Made by a program: the position numbers and the translations under genes. Below are positions 53,925 to 62,919 of a stretch of DNA of 64,000 bases, piece after piece. The stretch is from Streptantibioticus silvisoli (GTDB taxonomy: Bacteria > Actinomycetota > Actinomycetes > Streptomycetales > Streptomycetaceae): positions 55,447 through 119,446 of the forward strand of contig NZ_JAAGKO020000025.1 of NCBI RefSeq assembly GCF_027947535.2, given 5' to 3'. The first letter of the stretch is position 1; each line of letters begins with the position of its first letter. A model generated the notes under the pieces. That model made no database searches. It had not been told where the DNA came from and was given only the letters and a program-made list of their open reading frames with translations.

Positions 53925-55825
53925 CAACGGCCTCCGAGCCCCGTACCTCCACCGGGGTTCCCCTGCCGCCGGCCGCCACGGACCAGCCGCCGGCGCCGCC
54001 CGGTCCCGCCGCCCCGCCACAAGGCCCCCCGGCCGGGACCGCGGCCGGGACCGCGCCGGGCACCGCGCCGCTGCGGGCGCTGCTGGGGTACGCGCGCCCG
54101 CACCGCGCGGTGCTGCTCGGCACGCTGCTGGTGGTGCTGGTGGCCAGCGCGTCCGGGCTGGTCCAGCCGCTGGTCGCCCAGCACGTGCTGGCCACCCTCG
54201 GCTCCGGCGGGAGCGTCGTGGGCCCGATCGTGCTGCTGGGCGTGCTGGTGGTGCTGGGCGCCGGGCTGACCGGCCTGCAGTCCTGGTGGCAGCAGCGCAC
54301 CTCCGAACGGGTGGTGCGCCAGGTACGCCGCGACCTGGTGTTCCGGCTGATCCGGCTGCGCGTACCGGAGCTGGACAGCCGCCCGCCGGGCGACCTCATC
54401 GCCCGGGTGACCTCCGACAGCACCCTGCTGCAGAGCGCCGCCACCGAAGGACTGGTGCTGGTGGCCAACGGCGCGCTCAGCGTGGTCGGCGCGGTGGTTC
54501 TGATGGGCGTGGTCAACCTCGAACTGCTGGCCGTCACCCTCGGCGTGATGGTCGTGGTGGGCGTGGTCATCATGCTCGTGCTGCCCCGCATCCGCGAGGC
54601 GGTCGCCCGCGGCCAGCAGTCCGTCGGCGCGGTCGGCGCGGCACTGGACCGCACCCTCGGCGCGGCCCGCACGGTGAAGGCCAACGGCGCCGAGCTGCGC
54701 GAGACCGGGACCGCCGGCGACGCCATCGAGAGCTCCTACCAGGCGGGGCTGCTCGCCGCCCGGTACGTGGCCATGGTGAAGATCTTGTCCGGGGTCTCGA
54801 TCCAGGCGGCGTTCTTGTCGGTACTCGGCGTCGGCGGCGCGCTGGTGGCCTCCGGCCATCTGACCGCGCCGGCGCTGATCGCCTTCCTGCTCTACGTGTT
54901 CTACCTGGCCAGCCCGATCGGCTCGCTCATCGCCGGCGCCGGCATGCTTCAGCAGGGCCTGGGCGCCGTCGGCCGGATCGAGCAGGTCAAGCAGATGGCC
55001 GTCGAGGAGGACGTCGACGACGCCTCCCCGGTCGCGGTACGCACCCACTCCACCGCGCCCGCGGTCGAGTTCGACGACGTGCAGTTCTCCTACGCCGGCC
55101 GTGCCCAGGCGCTGCGCGGCGTCACGTACACCGTCGGCGGCGGCACGCAGACCGCGCTGGTGGGGCTGTCCGGGGCGGGCAAGACCACCATGTTCGCACT
55201 GCTCCAGCGGTTCTACGAGCCGACGGCGGGCCAAATCCGCATCGGTGGCGTGGACATCGCCACGCTGCCGCGCTCCGAGGTGCGCCGGCGCATCGCGTAC
55301 GTGGAGCAGGAGTCGCCGGTGATGGCGGGGACGATCGAGGACAACCTGCGGTACTCCTCGATCGGCGCGACGGACGAGGACATCGCCGAGGCGCTGCGGG
55401 TCACCCGGCTCGACGCGCTGATCGAGCGGCTGCCCGACGGGCTGCGCACCCAGGTCGGCACCCGCGGCGTGCAGTTGTCCGGCGGTGAGCGGCAGCGGCT
55501 GGCGATCGCGCGGGCCCTGCTGCGCAAGCCGGAGGTGCTGCTGCTCGACGAGGCCACCGCCCAGCTCGACGCGCGCAACGAGCAGGCGCTGCGCGACGCG
55601 GTCGACCAGGCGGGCCGGCGGTGCACGGTCATCCTCATCGCCCATCGGCTGTCGACGGTGACCGCGGCCGACCAGATCGTGGTCCTCGAACACGGCCGGG
55701 TGCGCGCGCTCGGCACCCACCAGGAACTGGTGGACAACGACGAGCTGTACCGCGAACTGGCCGCCTCCCAGATGCTGGTGGGCGAGGACGGCGACCCGGT
55801 CGAGGACCTGGCACCGGTTTCCTGA
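53921..55825 (+). CDS. ABC exporter half-transporter (TMD-NBD fusion)
   Basis: This 634-aa protein has a Pro-rich cytosolic N-terminus of about 45 residues. A type IV exporter transmembrane domain follows at about 60-350 (six helices, with VVLVASASGLVQPLVAQHVL, LIVLGVLVVLGAG, and GALSVVGAVVLMGVV as the clearest). The ATPase at about 385-620 has Walker A GLSGAGKTT, the Q-loop after YVEQE, signature LSGGERQRLAIARALL, Walker B VLLLDEATA and IAHRLSTV. MsbA/lipid and drug exporters have this plan. Probably a homodimer exporting the glycosylated lipid across the membrane. The ATG overlaps the glycosyltransferase stop (ATGA). Confidence 0.93.
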   Translation: MTTASEPRTSTGVPLPPAATDQPPAPPGPAAPPQGPPAGTAAGTAPGTAPLRALLGYARPHRAVLLGTLLVVLVASASGLVQPLVAQHVLATLGSGGSVVGPIVLLGVLVVLGAGLTGLQSWWQQRTSERVVRQVRRDLVFRLIRLRVPELDSRPPGDLIARVTSDSTLLQSAATEGLVLVANGALSVVGAVVLMGVVNLELLAVTLGVMVVVGVVIMLVLPRIREAVARGQQSVGAVGAALDRTLGAARTVKANGAELRETGTAGDAIESSYQAGLLAARYVAMVKILSGVSIQAAFLSVLGVGGALVASGHLTAPALIAFLLYVFYLASPIGSLIAGAGMLQQGLGAVGRIEQVKQMAVEEDVDDASPVAVRTHSTAPAVEFDDVQFSYAGRAQALRGVTYTVGGGTQTALVGLSGAGKTTMFALLQRFYEPTAGQIRIGGVDIATLPRSEVRRRIAYVEQESPVMAGTIEDNLRYSSIGATDEDIAEALRVTRLDALIERLPDGLRTQVGTRGVQLSGGERQRLAIARALLRKPEVLLLDEATAQLDARNEQALRDAVDQAGRRCTVILIAHRLSTVTAADQIVVLEHGRVRALGTHQELVDNDELYRELAASQMLVGEDGDPVEDLAPVS

Positions 55826-55858
55826 GGCCCCGCCGGCCCGGGCAGCGGCCGACGAAAC

Positions 55859-55904
55859 ACGGCGGAGGGCGTCCGTCCCGTCAGGGACGAGCGCCCTCCG
55901 CCGT
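55859..55904. terminator. Strong terminator at the end of the megasynthase operon
   Basis: ACGGCGGAGGGCG and CGCCCTCCGCCGT pair perfectly (55859-55871, 55892-55904), with CGTCCC/GGGACG extending the stem inside. It lies between convergent genes and probably works both ways. Confidence 0.85.
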
Positions 55905-55936
55905 TCTCCGGCCCGGTTCGGCCGGGGATCGCGATG

Positions 55937-56737
55937 TCAGCCGGTCAGGGCGTCCAGCGCGGGGAGGTAGCCGTCGGCGTAGCCGGTGGCCGTCGGGTGG
56001 TAGGACTCGTCGATCTTGCTCCAGTCGAGGCTGTTGAGCCACTCACCGTTGCCGGAGCAGATGCTGTGCGGGTCGAACACCGGCCGCGCGTCGAGGAAGG
56101 TGAAGCCGGCGTTGGCCGCCGCGGTGGCGGTCACACCCGCCAGGACGTCGGCCGCACCGTTGAGCGCGGTGCGCTCGGTGTCGCTGAGGCCGAGGATCCC
56201 GCAGTCGCCACCGATGGTGTAGAGCCGGGGGTAACCGACCACGATGACCCGCGCGTTGGGGGCCTGCGCCCGGATCGCCGCGTAGGTCTGGGCCAGCGCG
56301 GCCGGCAGCACGTTCTGCGCCGCCGCCTCGGACTGGGCCACACCGCTGAGGCAGTCGGAGTCGCTGATCGTGAGGATGCAGTTCTCCAGCACGTCCACGA
56401 AGCCGACGTCGTTACCGCCGACCTGAACGGTCACCAGCGTGGCGTTCGAGGGGATCTGCGGGATCTGCGTGTTGATCACGTCCGCGGTGGTCGCACCGGA
56501 GCAGGCCGCCTCCACGAAGGTGTACGACGGGTGCTGCGCCGCCCACAGCCGCGGGTACGACGTCGGGCCCCGCCGGCAGTCGGTCGCCGGGGTGTCATAG
56601 GTGTTGCTGCCGACCGCGACCGCGTAGGAGTCGCCGAGCGCGGCATAGGTGCCGTCGGACGCGTGGGCGGCGGGCGCGACCATGAAGCCGGCGGCCAGCG
56701 TCAGAGCGGCCACCAACAGTGCTCTTAATCTGCGCAT
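55937..56737 (-). CDS. Secreted GDSL/SGNH lipase
   Basis: This 266-aa exported enzyme has a signal peptide MRRLRALLVAALTLAAGFMVAPAAHA. The SGNH core shows GDSYAVAVG with Ser near residue 37, GNDVGFVD with the Gly-Asn of block III, and SYHPTATGY with the Asp-x-x-His at the C-terminus. Six or more Cys can form the disulfides seen in Streptomyces secreted lipases and in the S. scabies esterase. GGAG lies before ATG 56737. It would hydrolyse lipids or aryl/acetyl esters outside the cell. It is convergent with the transporter gene. Confidence 0.9.
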   Translation of the reverse strand: MRRLRALLVAALTLAAGFMVAPAAHASDGTYAALGDSYAVAVGSNTYDTPATDCRRGPTSYPRLWAAQHPSYTFVEAACSGATTADVINTQIPQIPSNATLVTVQVGGNDVGFVDVLENCILTISDSDCLSGVAQSEAAAQNVLPAALAQTYAAIRAQAPNARVIVVGYPRLYTIGGDCGILGLSDTERTALNGAADVLAGVTATAAANAGFTFLDARPVFDPHSICSGNGEWLNSLDWSKIDESYHPTATGYADGYLPALDALTG

Positions 56738-57790
56738 CGAGTTTCTCTCCGGAGTGATGGATGGGACGCAATATAATTAGCAGTTCCGGAGATTGATCTG
56801 AATACTCGGGGCGGTAATTATTTGGTTACGATCACGTTTTTCGCCGGATCGATTGCCGCGACTGCGCGAATCAGGCCGGACGCCGCCGGGACGCAGCGGC
56901 GGAAAACGCACGCTCCGCGAGGACGCGACCACGCCACGGAGGCGGTGCGCGAAGGCCGGTAACGGACTCGCGCACACCCTCGCCCCACGGCCGAAAATGC
57001 GGGACCGCGCACGAGAAAACCAATAGTGGACGTATGGCGAATTCTTGCCGCCACCGGTTGACAAACTTGGCCCCGGCGTCGTCACCGGATTTTCACCACT
57101 GGTCGACGGAGCGTCACCCGCCCACGTGGCGCCCGTTTCGCCCTCCTGGCGGACCGGAGGGACACCCGGCGGACAAGAAGGTTTTGCGCCGCATTGGGAT
57201 ATATTCCGACCCCATCGGAACCGGGCACGGCCGGCCGGCGGCACTTCGCCGGTCCGAATATCGCCGCAGGTCGGTGTAGCGGGAATCGGTATACGATCCC
57301 TCCTCTCCGGAGCGCGCCGCGACATCCGCCTGGGCCGCGCGGAAATACCGCCGGACTTCACGAATCCGCACCGCTCAGCCGGATACCGCCTGGTCATCAC
57401 GGAGATCTCCGCACGCCGCGTATGCGCCGGACCGGGAAACCGGCTGTCATGACGGTTACGGTTCCGCGCCGGAGCGGGCGGGAAACCCGACGCGCAACCC
57501 GGACAAAGACGGCCGGTCGGCATCCGACCCCAGATATCCGGTCGATGGCGAAATTCCCACCACGACCCCGCCCCCGAACAAGCCACCGGCCCCGCCCTGG
57601 CCCGGAACACGAATCCAGCCACGCCCCGAACCACGCGCAGCCACCCCGAACCACCGGACGGACCCCGCCCCGGGGCCCGGCCGAGGCGCTGGATCAGCCG
57701 CCCCGGAACGCGCGATTGCCGCCGACCGGCAACCGGGGGCGATCGACCGGCAATTGCGCGAGGAGGGTGGCTGCGCCGGCGGGGGCGGCA
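56738..57790. other. Intergenic region, first part, no gene seen
   Basis: About 1 kb follows the lipase start. AT content is high near 56760-56850. This probably contains the promoter and 5' leader of the lipase. No conserved protein is encoded, and the open frames are low-complexity. Confidence 0.4.
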
Positions 57791-57803
57791 CGGGTGCGGA
57801 TGG

Positions 57804-57951
57804 AGTGGCGGGCGGTGGTGGACGGCACCGGTGCGGACGGAGTGGCGGGCGGTGGTGGACGGCACCGGCGCGGACGGAGTGGCGGGCGGTGGTGGACGGC
57901 ACCGGCGCGGACGGAGTGGCGGGCGGTGGTGGACGGCACCGGTGCGGTGGG
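57804..57951. repeat. Four tandem 37-bp iterons each with a GCACCGG(T/C)GC palindrome
   Basis: Units begin at 57804, 57841, 57878 and 57915 and differ at only a few bases, mainly T/C in the palindrome centre. A degenerate copy precedes them, and GGCACCGGTGCGG half-units follow at about 57974 and 58021. The 37-bp period is not a multiple of three, so this is not a coding repeat. Confidence 0.85.
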
Positions 57952-58240
57952 GCAGCGGGCAACGGTGGTCATCGGCACCGGTGCGGGCGCTTGCGCTTTC
58001 GGTGGGCGAGGTGGTGACCGGCACCGGTGCGGCCGGTCGGGTCCGGATACCGGTCGGCGTGAGCGCCCGGCGGCGCTCCGCGCTCCCCCGCCGGGCGCTC
58101 GACAAGGCTGACGCCGAACGACCTTGCCGCACCGACCCGTTGGGCAGCACCCACGCAGACGTCGGACGGCAACCGGACCGGGCGTTCCCCCGGTCCTCCA
58201 ACAGGCCGAAACCAAGCGCACTCCGGGCCCCTGAACCCCC

Positions 58241-58285
58241 GACACCACCGACACCACCGACACCACCGACACCACCGACACCACC
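58241..58285. repeat. Five tandem GACACCACC repeats (9 bp)
   Basis: Five exact copies are followed by a partial GACC. They lie in the non-coding region between the lipase and S53 genes. Confidence 0.9.
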
Positions 58286-58480
58286 GACCAGCAACGCCAA
58301 CAGGCCCCGCTCGCGCAGCAGTTGACTCCATCAGCCACCCCTGGCAACGCGACGCAACCCATCCTGAACTCGCCCCGACCCGACCGACCGCCTCGCTGCC
58401 CAGCCGGTCCGTCGGACGTCCCCCACCGCCGACCACGCATCCGCACCCCCACCCGCATCCGCACCGGCATCCCCACCCGC

Positions 58481-58534
58481 ACCCACACCCACACCCACAC
58501 CCACACCCACCCGAGCAAACACCCGAGCAAACAC
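58481..58534. repeat. Five ACCCAC hexamers followed by two 12-bp repeats
   Basis: 58481-58510 is (ACCCAC)5, and CCGAGCAAACAC is then duplicated at 58511-58522 and 58523-58534. These simple repeats are likely to vary in copy number. Confidence 0.85.
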
Positions 58535-58604
58535 CCGTGGGACGCCCGGACTTACCGCGGATCGGCGCGTCGGCGCGTCGTCGTTCCGGGCGTGGTCCGA
58601 ACCA

Positions 58605-58633
58605 TTGACGTGTCCACGTCCGGTGGCTACTTT
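58605..58633 (+). promoter_or_regulatory. Promoter TTGACG-17-TACTTT upstream of the S53 peptidase
   Basis: CCATTGACG and GTGGCTA match the promoter before the SGNH gene at 15448. It is about 360 bp before the coding start, so a long leader or a second promoter is implied. Confidence 0.55.
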
Positions 58634-58993
58634 TCGGGATGACCGTCCGCACCGCGCACCCTCCACCGCCTCGCGCGGGTTCAGGCTCGGGAGATCCCCC
58701 CATGAAGGCAGTGCAGCTCCCCCTCGGCGCGTCCCCTTCGCATCCGACAACGATGTCAGCGGCCCCGCCGAGGCGTCCCGCACCGCTCTCCCGATCCGGG
58801 TCGTCGGACGGCTGACCGCCGTTCCCGACCCAGCGTCGCCCGGCGTGGCGGACCTCCGCCGGCGATCAGCACGACCGTCCCGACAGCTCCGCAAACCCGC
58901 GCGTGCCGTCGACGCCGTGACGGCAAGTACCACTCGGTTTCCGTCCTCCAGCGGCACGGCGATGCCCTGGGCAACCCCGAGCAGGTGGAACCC

Positions 58994-60604
58994 TTGAGAA
59001 AGTTCATCCCCGGAGCGGCCGTACTGGCCGCCGCCACCGGAATCGCCCTGGCGTTCCCCGTGGCGGCGCAGGCCGCGCCCGCGCCCGCGCCCCACGCCGC
59101 CACGAGCGGCCACGTCACGACCGCGCCCGCCTGCGCCAAGCCGCTGCACGCCGGCGGCCCGGTGTGCTACTCCGAGGTGCGCACGGACATCACCGCGGTG
59201 CACGCCAACGCCCTGTCCCCGCACGCGACGCCGTCCGGCTACGGCCCCTCGGACCTGCGCAGCGCCTACAACCTGACCTCCGCGGCGTCGTCGAACGGCG
59301 GCGGCGCGACGGTGGCGGTCGTGGAGAACGCGGACGACCCGAACCTGGAGTCGGACCTGGCGACGTACCGGTCGCAGTACGGTCTGGCGGCCTGTACGAC
59401 GGCCAACGGCTGCTTCAGCAAGGTCAACCAGAGCGGCCAGCAGGGCAACTACCCGGCGGGCGACACCGGTTGGGGCACCGAGGCGTCCCTGGACGTCGAC
59501 ATGGTCTCGGCGATCTGCCCCAACTGCCACATCCTGGTCGTGGAGGCCGGTGACCTGGCCGCCGCCCAGAACACCGCGGTCTCGCTCGGCGCGCACTTCA
59601 TCTCCAACAGCTGGGGCACCGGCGACGGTTCGGGCGACTCCAGCATGGACGCCGACTTCAACCACGCCGGAGTCGTCGATGTCGCCAGCTCCGGCGACAG
59701 CGGCTACGGGGTGAGCTTCCCCGCCTCCTCCCGCTACGTGGTGGCGGCCGGCGGCACCACGCTGAACCGTGCCTCCTCCTCGCGCGGCTGGTCGGAGTCG
59801 GCCTGGTCCGGCGCGGGCGCGGGCTGCTCGTCGTGGGAGGGCAAGCCGTCGTGGCAGACGGACTCCGGCTGCGGCAACCGGACCGTCGCCGACGTCTCGG
59901 CGATCGCCGACCCCGGCACCGGCGTCGCGGTCTACGACACCTACGGGCAGGGCGGCTGGTTCGTGGTGGGCGGCACGAGCGTCTCCTCGCCGATCATCGC
60001 CTCGGTCTTCGCACTGGCCGGCGCTCCCGCCTCCAACGCGGCCTCGGTGCTGTACGCCAACCGCGGCGACCTGAACGACGTCACCTCCGGCTCGGACGGC
60101 TCCTGCAGCCCGTCCTACCTGTGCAACGGCTCGTCCGGCTACGACGGTCCCACCGGACTCGGCACGCCCAACGGGCTCGGCGCCTTCAACGGGTCGGCCG
60201 GCGGCGGGACGACCGGGGCGACCGGGGCGATCACCGCGGGCGTCAACTCGTCGCTGTGCGTGGACGACCGGTCCTCCAGCACCGCCGACTACAACCCGGT
60301 CCAGCTGTGGGGCTGCAACGGCAGCAGCGCCCAGCAGTGGACCGTCGGATCCGGCAACACCCTCCAGGTCCTGGGCAAGTGCCTGGACGTCTACGCCGCC
60401 GGCACCGCCGACGGCACGCTGGCGGACCTCTACGACTGCAACGGCACCGGTGCCCAGGTCTGGCAGCCGCAGTCCGACGGCGCCCTGCTGAACCCGGCCT
60501 CCGGCAAGTGCCTCGACGACCCCAACTCCTCCACCGCGGCCGGCACCCAGCTGCAGATCTGGGACTGCAACGGCAGCAGCGCCCAGCACTGGACGCTGCC
60601 GTAA
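58994..60604 (+). CDS. Secreted S53 (sedolisin-type) peptidase with ricin-B lectin domain
   Basis: This exported protein of about 536 aa has a signal peptide (RKFIPGAAVLAAATGIALAFPVAAQA) and an S53-like catalytic domain. Its conserved acid pair is Glu163 and Asp167 (TEASLDVDMVSA) and its Ser329 lies in VGGTSVSSPIIAS. SGDSGYG carries the probable oxyanion Asp. The usual long prosegment is missing, as in the short actinomycete S53 subgroup. A ricin-B-type carbohydrate-binding domain (three QxW-like repeats: AQQWTV, AQVWQP, AQHWTL) forms residues 410-536. The start is uncertain: TTG 58994 has AGGTGG 5 nt upstream, while GTG 58985 lacks one. It faces a paralogue across a shared terminator. Confidence 0.87.
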   Translation: MRKFIPGAAVLAAATGIALAFPVAAQAAPAPAPHAATSGHVTTAPACAKPLHAGGPVCYSEVRTDITAVHANALSPHATPSGYGPSDLRSAYNLTSAASSNGGGATVAVVENADDPNLESDLATYRSQYGLAACTTANGCFSKVNQSGQQGNYPAGDTGWGTEASLDVDMVSAICPNCHILVVEAGDLAAAQNTAVSLGAHFISNSWGTGDGSGDSSMDADFNHAGVVDVASSGDSGYGVSFPASSRYVVAAGGTTLNRASSSRGWSESAWSGAGAGCSSWEGKPSWQTDSGCGNRTVADVSAIADPGTGVAVYDTYGQGGWFVVGGTSVSSPIIASVFALAGAPASNAASVLYANRGDLNDVTSGSDGSCSPSYLCNGSSGYDGPTGLGTPNGLGAFNGSAGGGTTGATGAITAGVNSSLCVDDRSSSTADYNPVQLWGCNGSSAQQWTVGSGNTLQVLGKCLDVYAAGTADGTLADLYDCNGTGAQVWQPQSDGALLNPASGKCLDDPNSSTAAGTQLQIWDCNGSSAQHWTLP

Positions 60605-60660
60605 CGCCCACGCGCTGACCGCCGCCCGCGACCGGCCCCGGTGGCCGCGCACGGCACGGC

Positions 60661-60705
60661 ACGGCGGGTTCACCGGTGACGTCCTGTCACCGGTGAACCC
60701 GCCGT
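60661..60705. terminator. Bidirectional terminator, 20-bp perfect stem
   Basis: ACGGCGGGTTCACCGGTGAC and its exact complement flank a 5-nt loop between the convergent S53 genes. Confidence 0.92.
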
Positions 60706-60720
60706 CGTGCGTCAGGACGG

Positions 60721-62919
60721 TTACGGGGCGATGCTCGGGCTGGTGCCCGCCAGCATCGGGTAGCCGAGGTCGAAGGGGGCGCCGGTGGACGGGGAGTAGT
60801 TCCACACGTCGCCGGTCGGGGCGTGGAAGGCGACGTCGCCGACCGTGCCGGAGACGGTCGTGACGGACGGGGTGGTGCGGGCCGCGCCGGCCGCGCTCAG
60901 CGTGGTGGTGCCGGTGCCGGCCGCGGAGGTGGTGGAGACGTATCCGGTGCCGGAGGCCAGGTAGGCGATCTCGTAGCCGTCGGCGGCGGAGGCCTGCGCG
61001 GTGATGGCCGGGCTGGTGCCGGTCAGCATCGGGAGGTTCAGGCCGGTGCCCCGGCCGTCGGAAGAGGTGTAGTCCCACAGGGAACCGGTGTTGGCCTGGA
61101 ACGCCACGTTGAAGCCGCCGCTCGCCGCGGCCGCGATCGCCGGGTTCGTCCCGCCGGCCATGCCCAGGTGCGAGTCGATCGGCGTGCCGGAGATCGTGGT
61201 GACCCACAGGTCGACGTTGCTGCCCTGGTAGGCGATCTCGTAACCGCCGGCGGCGCCGGTCGGCGCGGAGATGGACGGACTGCTGGTGGTCACCATGGCC
61301 TGGCCCAGGCTGGTGCCGCGGCCGTCGGAGGAGGTGTAGTCCCACAGCATGCCGGTGTTGGCCTGGAACGCCACGTTGAAGCCGCCGCTCGCCGCGGCCG
61401 CGATCGCCGGGCTTGTGCCGCTCATCATGCCCAGGTGCGAGTCGACCGGGGTGCCGGTGAGCGAGGTGACCCACAGGTCCCCGTTGCCGCCCTGGTAGGC
61501 GATCTCGTTGCCGCCGGCGGCCAGTGCCGTGATGGACGGGCTGGTGCCGGACATCATGACCGCGCCCAGGTCGGTGCCGCCGGTCGAGGTCGCGGTCCAC
61601 AGGTGACCGTTGGCGCCCTGGAACGCCTGCACCGCGTTGGCCGAGCCGCCGGTTCCGGTGCTCTGGGCGAACGCCGTCGTGCCGTTCGGGGTGCCCAGGC
61701 CGGTCGGCCCGTCGTAGCCGGGGCCGGCGGTGCACAGGTACGCCGGGGAACAACTGGCGGTGGCGCCGCTGGTCACGTCGTACAGGTTGGCGGTGTGCGC
61801 GTACGGGTAGGACGCCGGGTTGGTGCCGGCCGCCGGGTTGCCGGCCAGGGCGTAGACGGAGGCGATGATCGGCGAGGCCACCGACGTGCCGCCGTAGACG
61901 TTCCAGCCGCCCTCACCGTTGAAGGAGTCGTAGACGGCGACACCGGTGGCCGGGTCGGCGTCGGCGGAGACGTCCGCGACGGTGCGGCGCCCGCAGCCGG
62001 TGTCGGTCTGCCAGGCCGGCTTGGCCTCGTAGGCCGAACACCCGGAGCCCGCGCCCTCGTACGAGGCGGTGGACCAGGCCGACTCGGTCCAGCCGCGGGC
62101 GTTGGAGGCGGCGGACAGCGAGGTGCCGCCGACCGACGTCACGTACGGGGAGGCGGCCGGGTACTCGACCCCGTATCCGCCGTCGCCGGAGGAGACGGTC
62201 ACCGCGACACCGGGGTGGTCGTAGTACGCGCTGTCGTAGGAGGTCTCGGCCGAACTCTCCGATCCGCCGTAGCTGTTGGAGACGAACTTCGCGCCCTGCG
62301 TCACGGCCTGGTTCATCGCGGTGCCCAGGTCGGTGTAGCTGGTGGAGTTCGCCTCGACCAGGTCGATGTGGCAGTTCGGGCAGATCGCGGACACCATGTC
62401 CACGTCGAGCGACTCCTCACCCGTCCAGTCGTCCGAGGACGGGGCGTTGGGCGGCAGAGCGGTGGTGCTGCCGGTCTGGCTCACGACCTTGAAGCAGCCG
62501 TTGGCCACCGTGCAGGCCGGCAGCCCGAACTGGGCGCGGTACACCGACAGGTCGCTGTTGGCGTTCGGGTCGTTGTAGGCGTCCACGACGGCGACGGTCT
62601 CGCCGGCGCCCTTCGCCGCGGCGGCCGCCGCCAGGTTGTAGGCGCTCTGGAGATTCGACGGTCCGTACCCGCCGACCGTGGCGGCGGGCGTGGTGCCCAG
62701 CGCGCTCTCCAGCACCGGACGCACATCGGTGCGCGTGAGCGCGTCGCAGTGCGCGTGCCCCGCGGCGGTGCCGGCGCACACCGTCTTGTAGGGGTGCGCG
62801 CCGCTCGGGCCCGGCAGGCCGGCGGCCTGGGCCGTCGCCCCCCAGCCGAGTAACGCGACTCCGAGGGTCAGAACGGCGCCCACGCGGACGGTGCCGCGTG
62901 TGCGGTCGAGGAACTTCAC
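60721..62919 (-). CDS. Secreted S53-type peptidase with C-terminal repeat (propeller-like) module
   Basis: This 732-aa exported protein has a signal peptide that starts MKFLDRTRGTVRVGAVLTLGVALLGWGATAQA and a catalytic domain to about residue 415. The domain has acids Glu168 and Asp172 (GEESLDVDMV), SSGDGGYG and Ser346 in YGGTSVASPI. The remaining 310 residues are about six repeats of 42-46 residues with G-x-LW-x-x-T/Y and SPSI-A. Two repeat pairs are alike at DNA level (61085-61144 and 61352-61411 identical). The fold could be a beta-propeller lectin or polymer-binding module. GGAAGGA precedes the GTG 62919. The N-terminal half is a clear paralogue of the neighbouring S53 protein. Confidence 0.87.
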   Translation of the reverse strand: MKFLDRTRGTVRVGAVLTLGVALLGWGATAQAAGLPGPSGAHPYKTVCAGTAAGHAHCDALTRTDVRPVLESALGTTPAATVGGYGPSNLQSAYNLAAAAAAKGAGETVAVVDAYNDPNANSDLSVYRAQFGLPACTVANGCFKVVSQTGSTTALPPNAPSSDDWTGEESLDVDMVSAICPNCHIDLVEANSTSYTDLGTAMNQAVTQGAKFVSNSYGGSESSAETSYDSAYYDHPGVAVTVSSGDGGYGVEYPAASPYVTSVGGTSLSAASNARGWTESAWSTASYEGAGSGCSAYEAKPAWQTDTGCGRRTVADVSADADPATGVAVYDSFNGEGGWNVYGGTSVASPIIASVYALAGNPAAGTNPASYPYAHTANLYDVTSGATASCSPAYLCTAGPGYDGPTGLGTPNGTTAFAQSTGTGGSANAVQAFQGANGHLWTATSTGGTDLGAVMMSGTSPSITALAAGGNEIAYQGGNGDLWVTSLTGTPVDSHLGMMSGTSPAIAAAASGGFNVAFQANTGMLWDYTSSDGRGTSLGQAMVTTSSPSISAPTGAAGGYEIAYQGSNVDLWVTTISGTPIDSHLGMAGGTNPAIAAAASGGFNVAFQANTGSLWDYTSSDGRGTGLNLPMLTGTSPAITAQASAADGYEIAYLASGTGYVSTTSAAGTGTTTLSAAGAARTTPSVTTVSGTVGDVAFHAPTGDVWNYSPSTGAPFDLGYPMLAGTSPSIAP
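61085..61411 (-). repeat. 60-bp identical direct repeats inside the S53 C-terminal module
   Basis: 61085-61144 and 61352-61411 are identical with an offset of 267 bp (89 codons), so a two-blade unit has been duplicated in frame. Confidence 0.85.

Noticed and set aside
57694..58530. Minus-strand frame with Val/Trp/Ser runs across the repeat region as a secreted or membrane protein
   Set aside because: The amino-acid runs come directly from simple DNA repeats, the frame is not conserved over the 37-bp iterons, and there is no start signal.
57804..58534. CRISPR array
   Set aside because: The repeats are contiguous or differ in period (37, 9, 6, 12 bp), have no unique spacers between them, and no cas gene is near.
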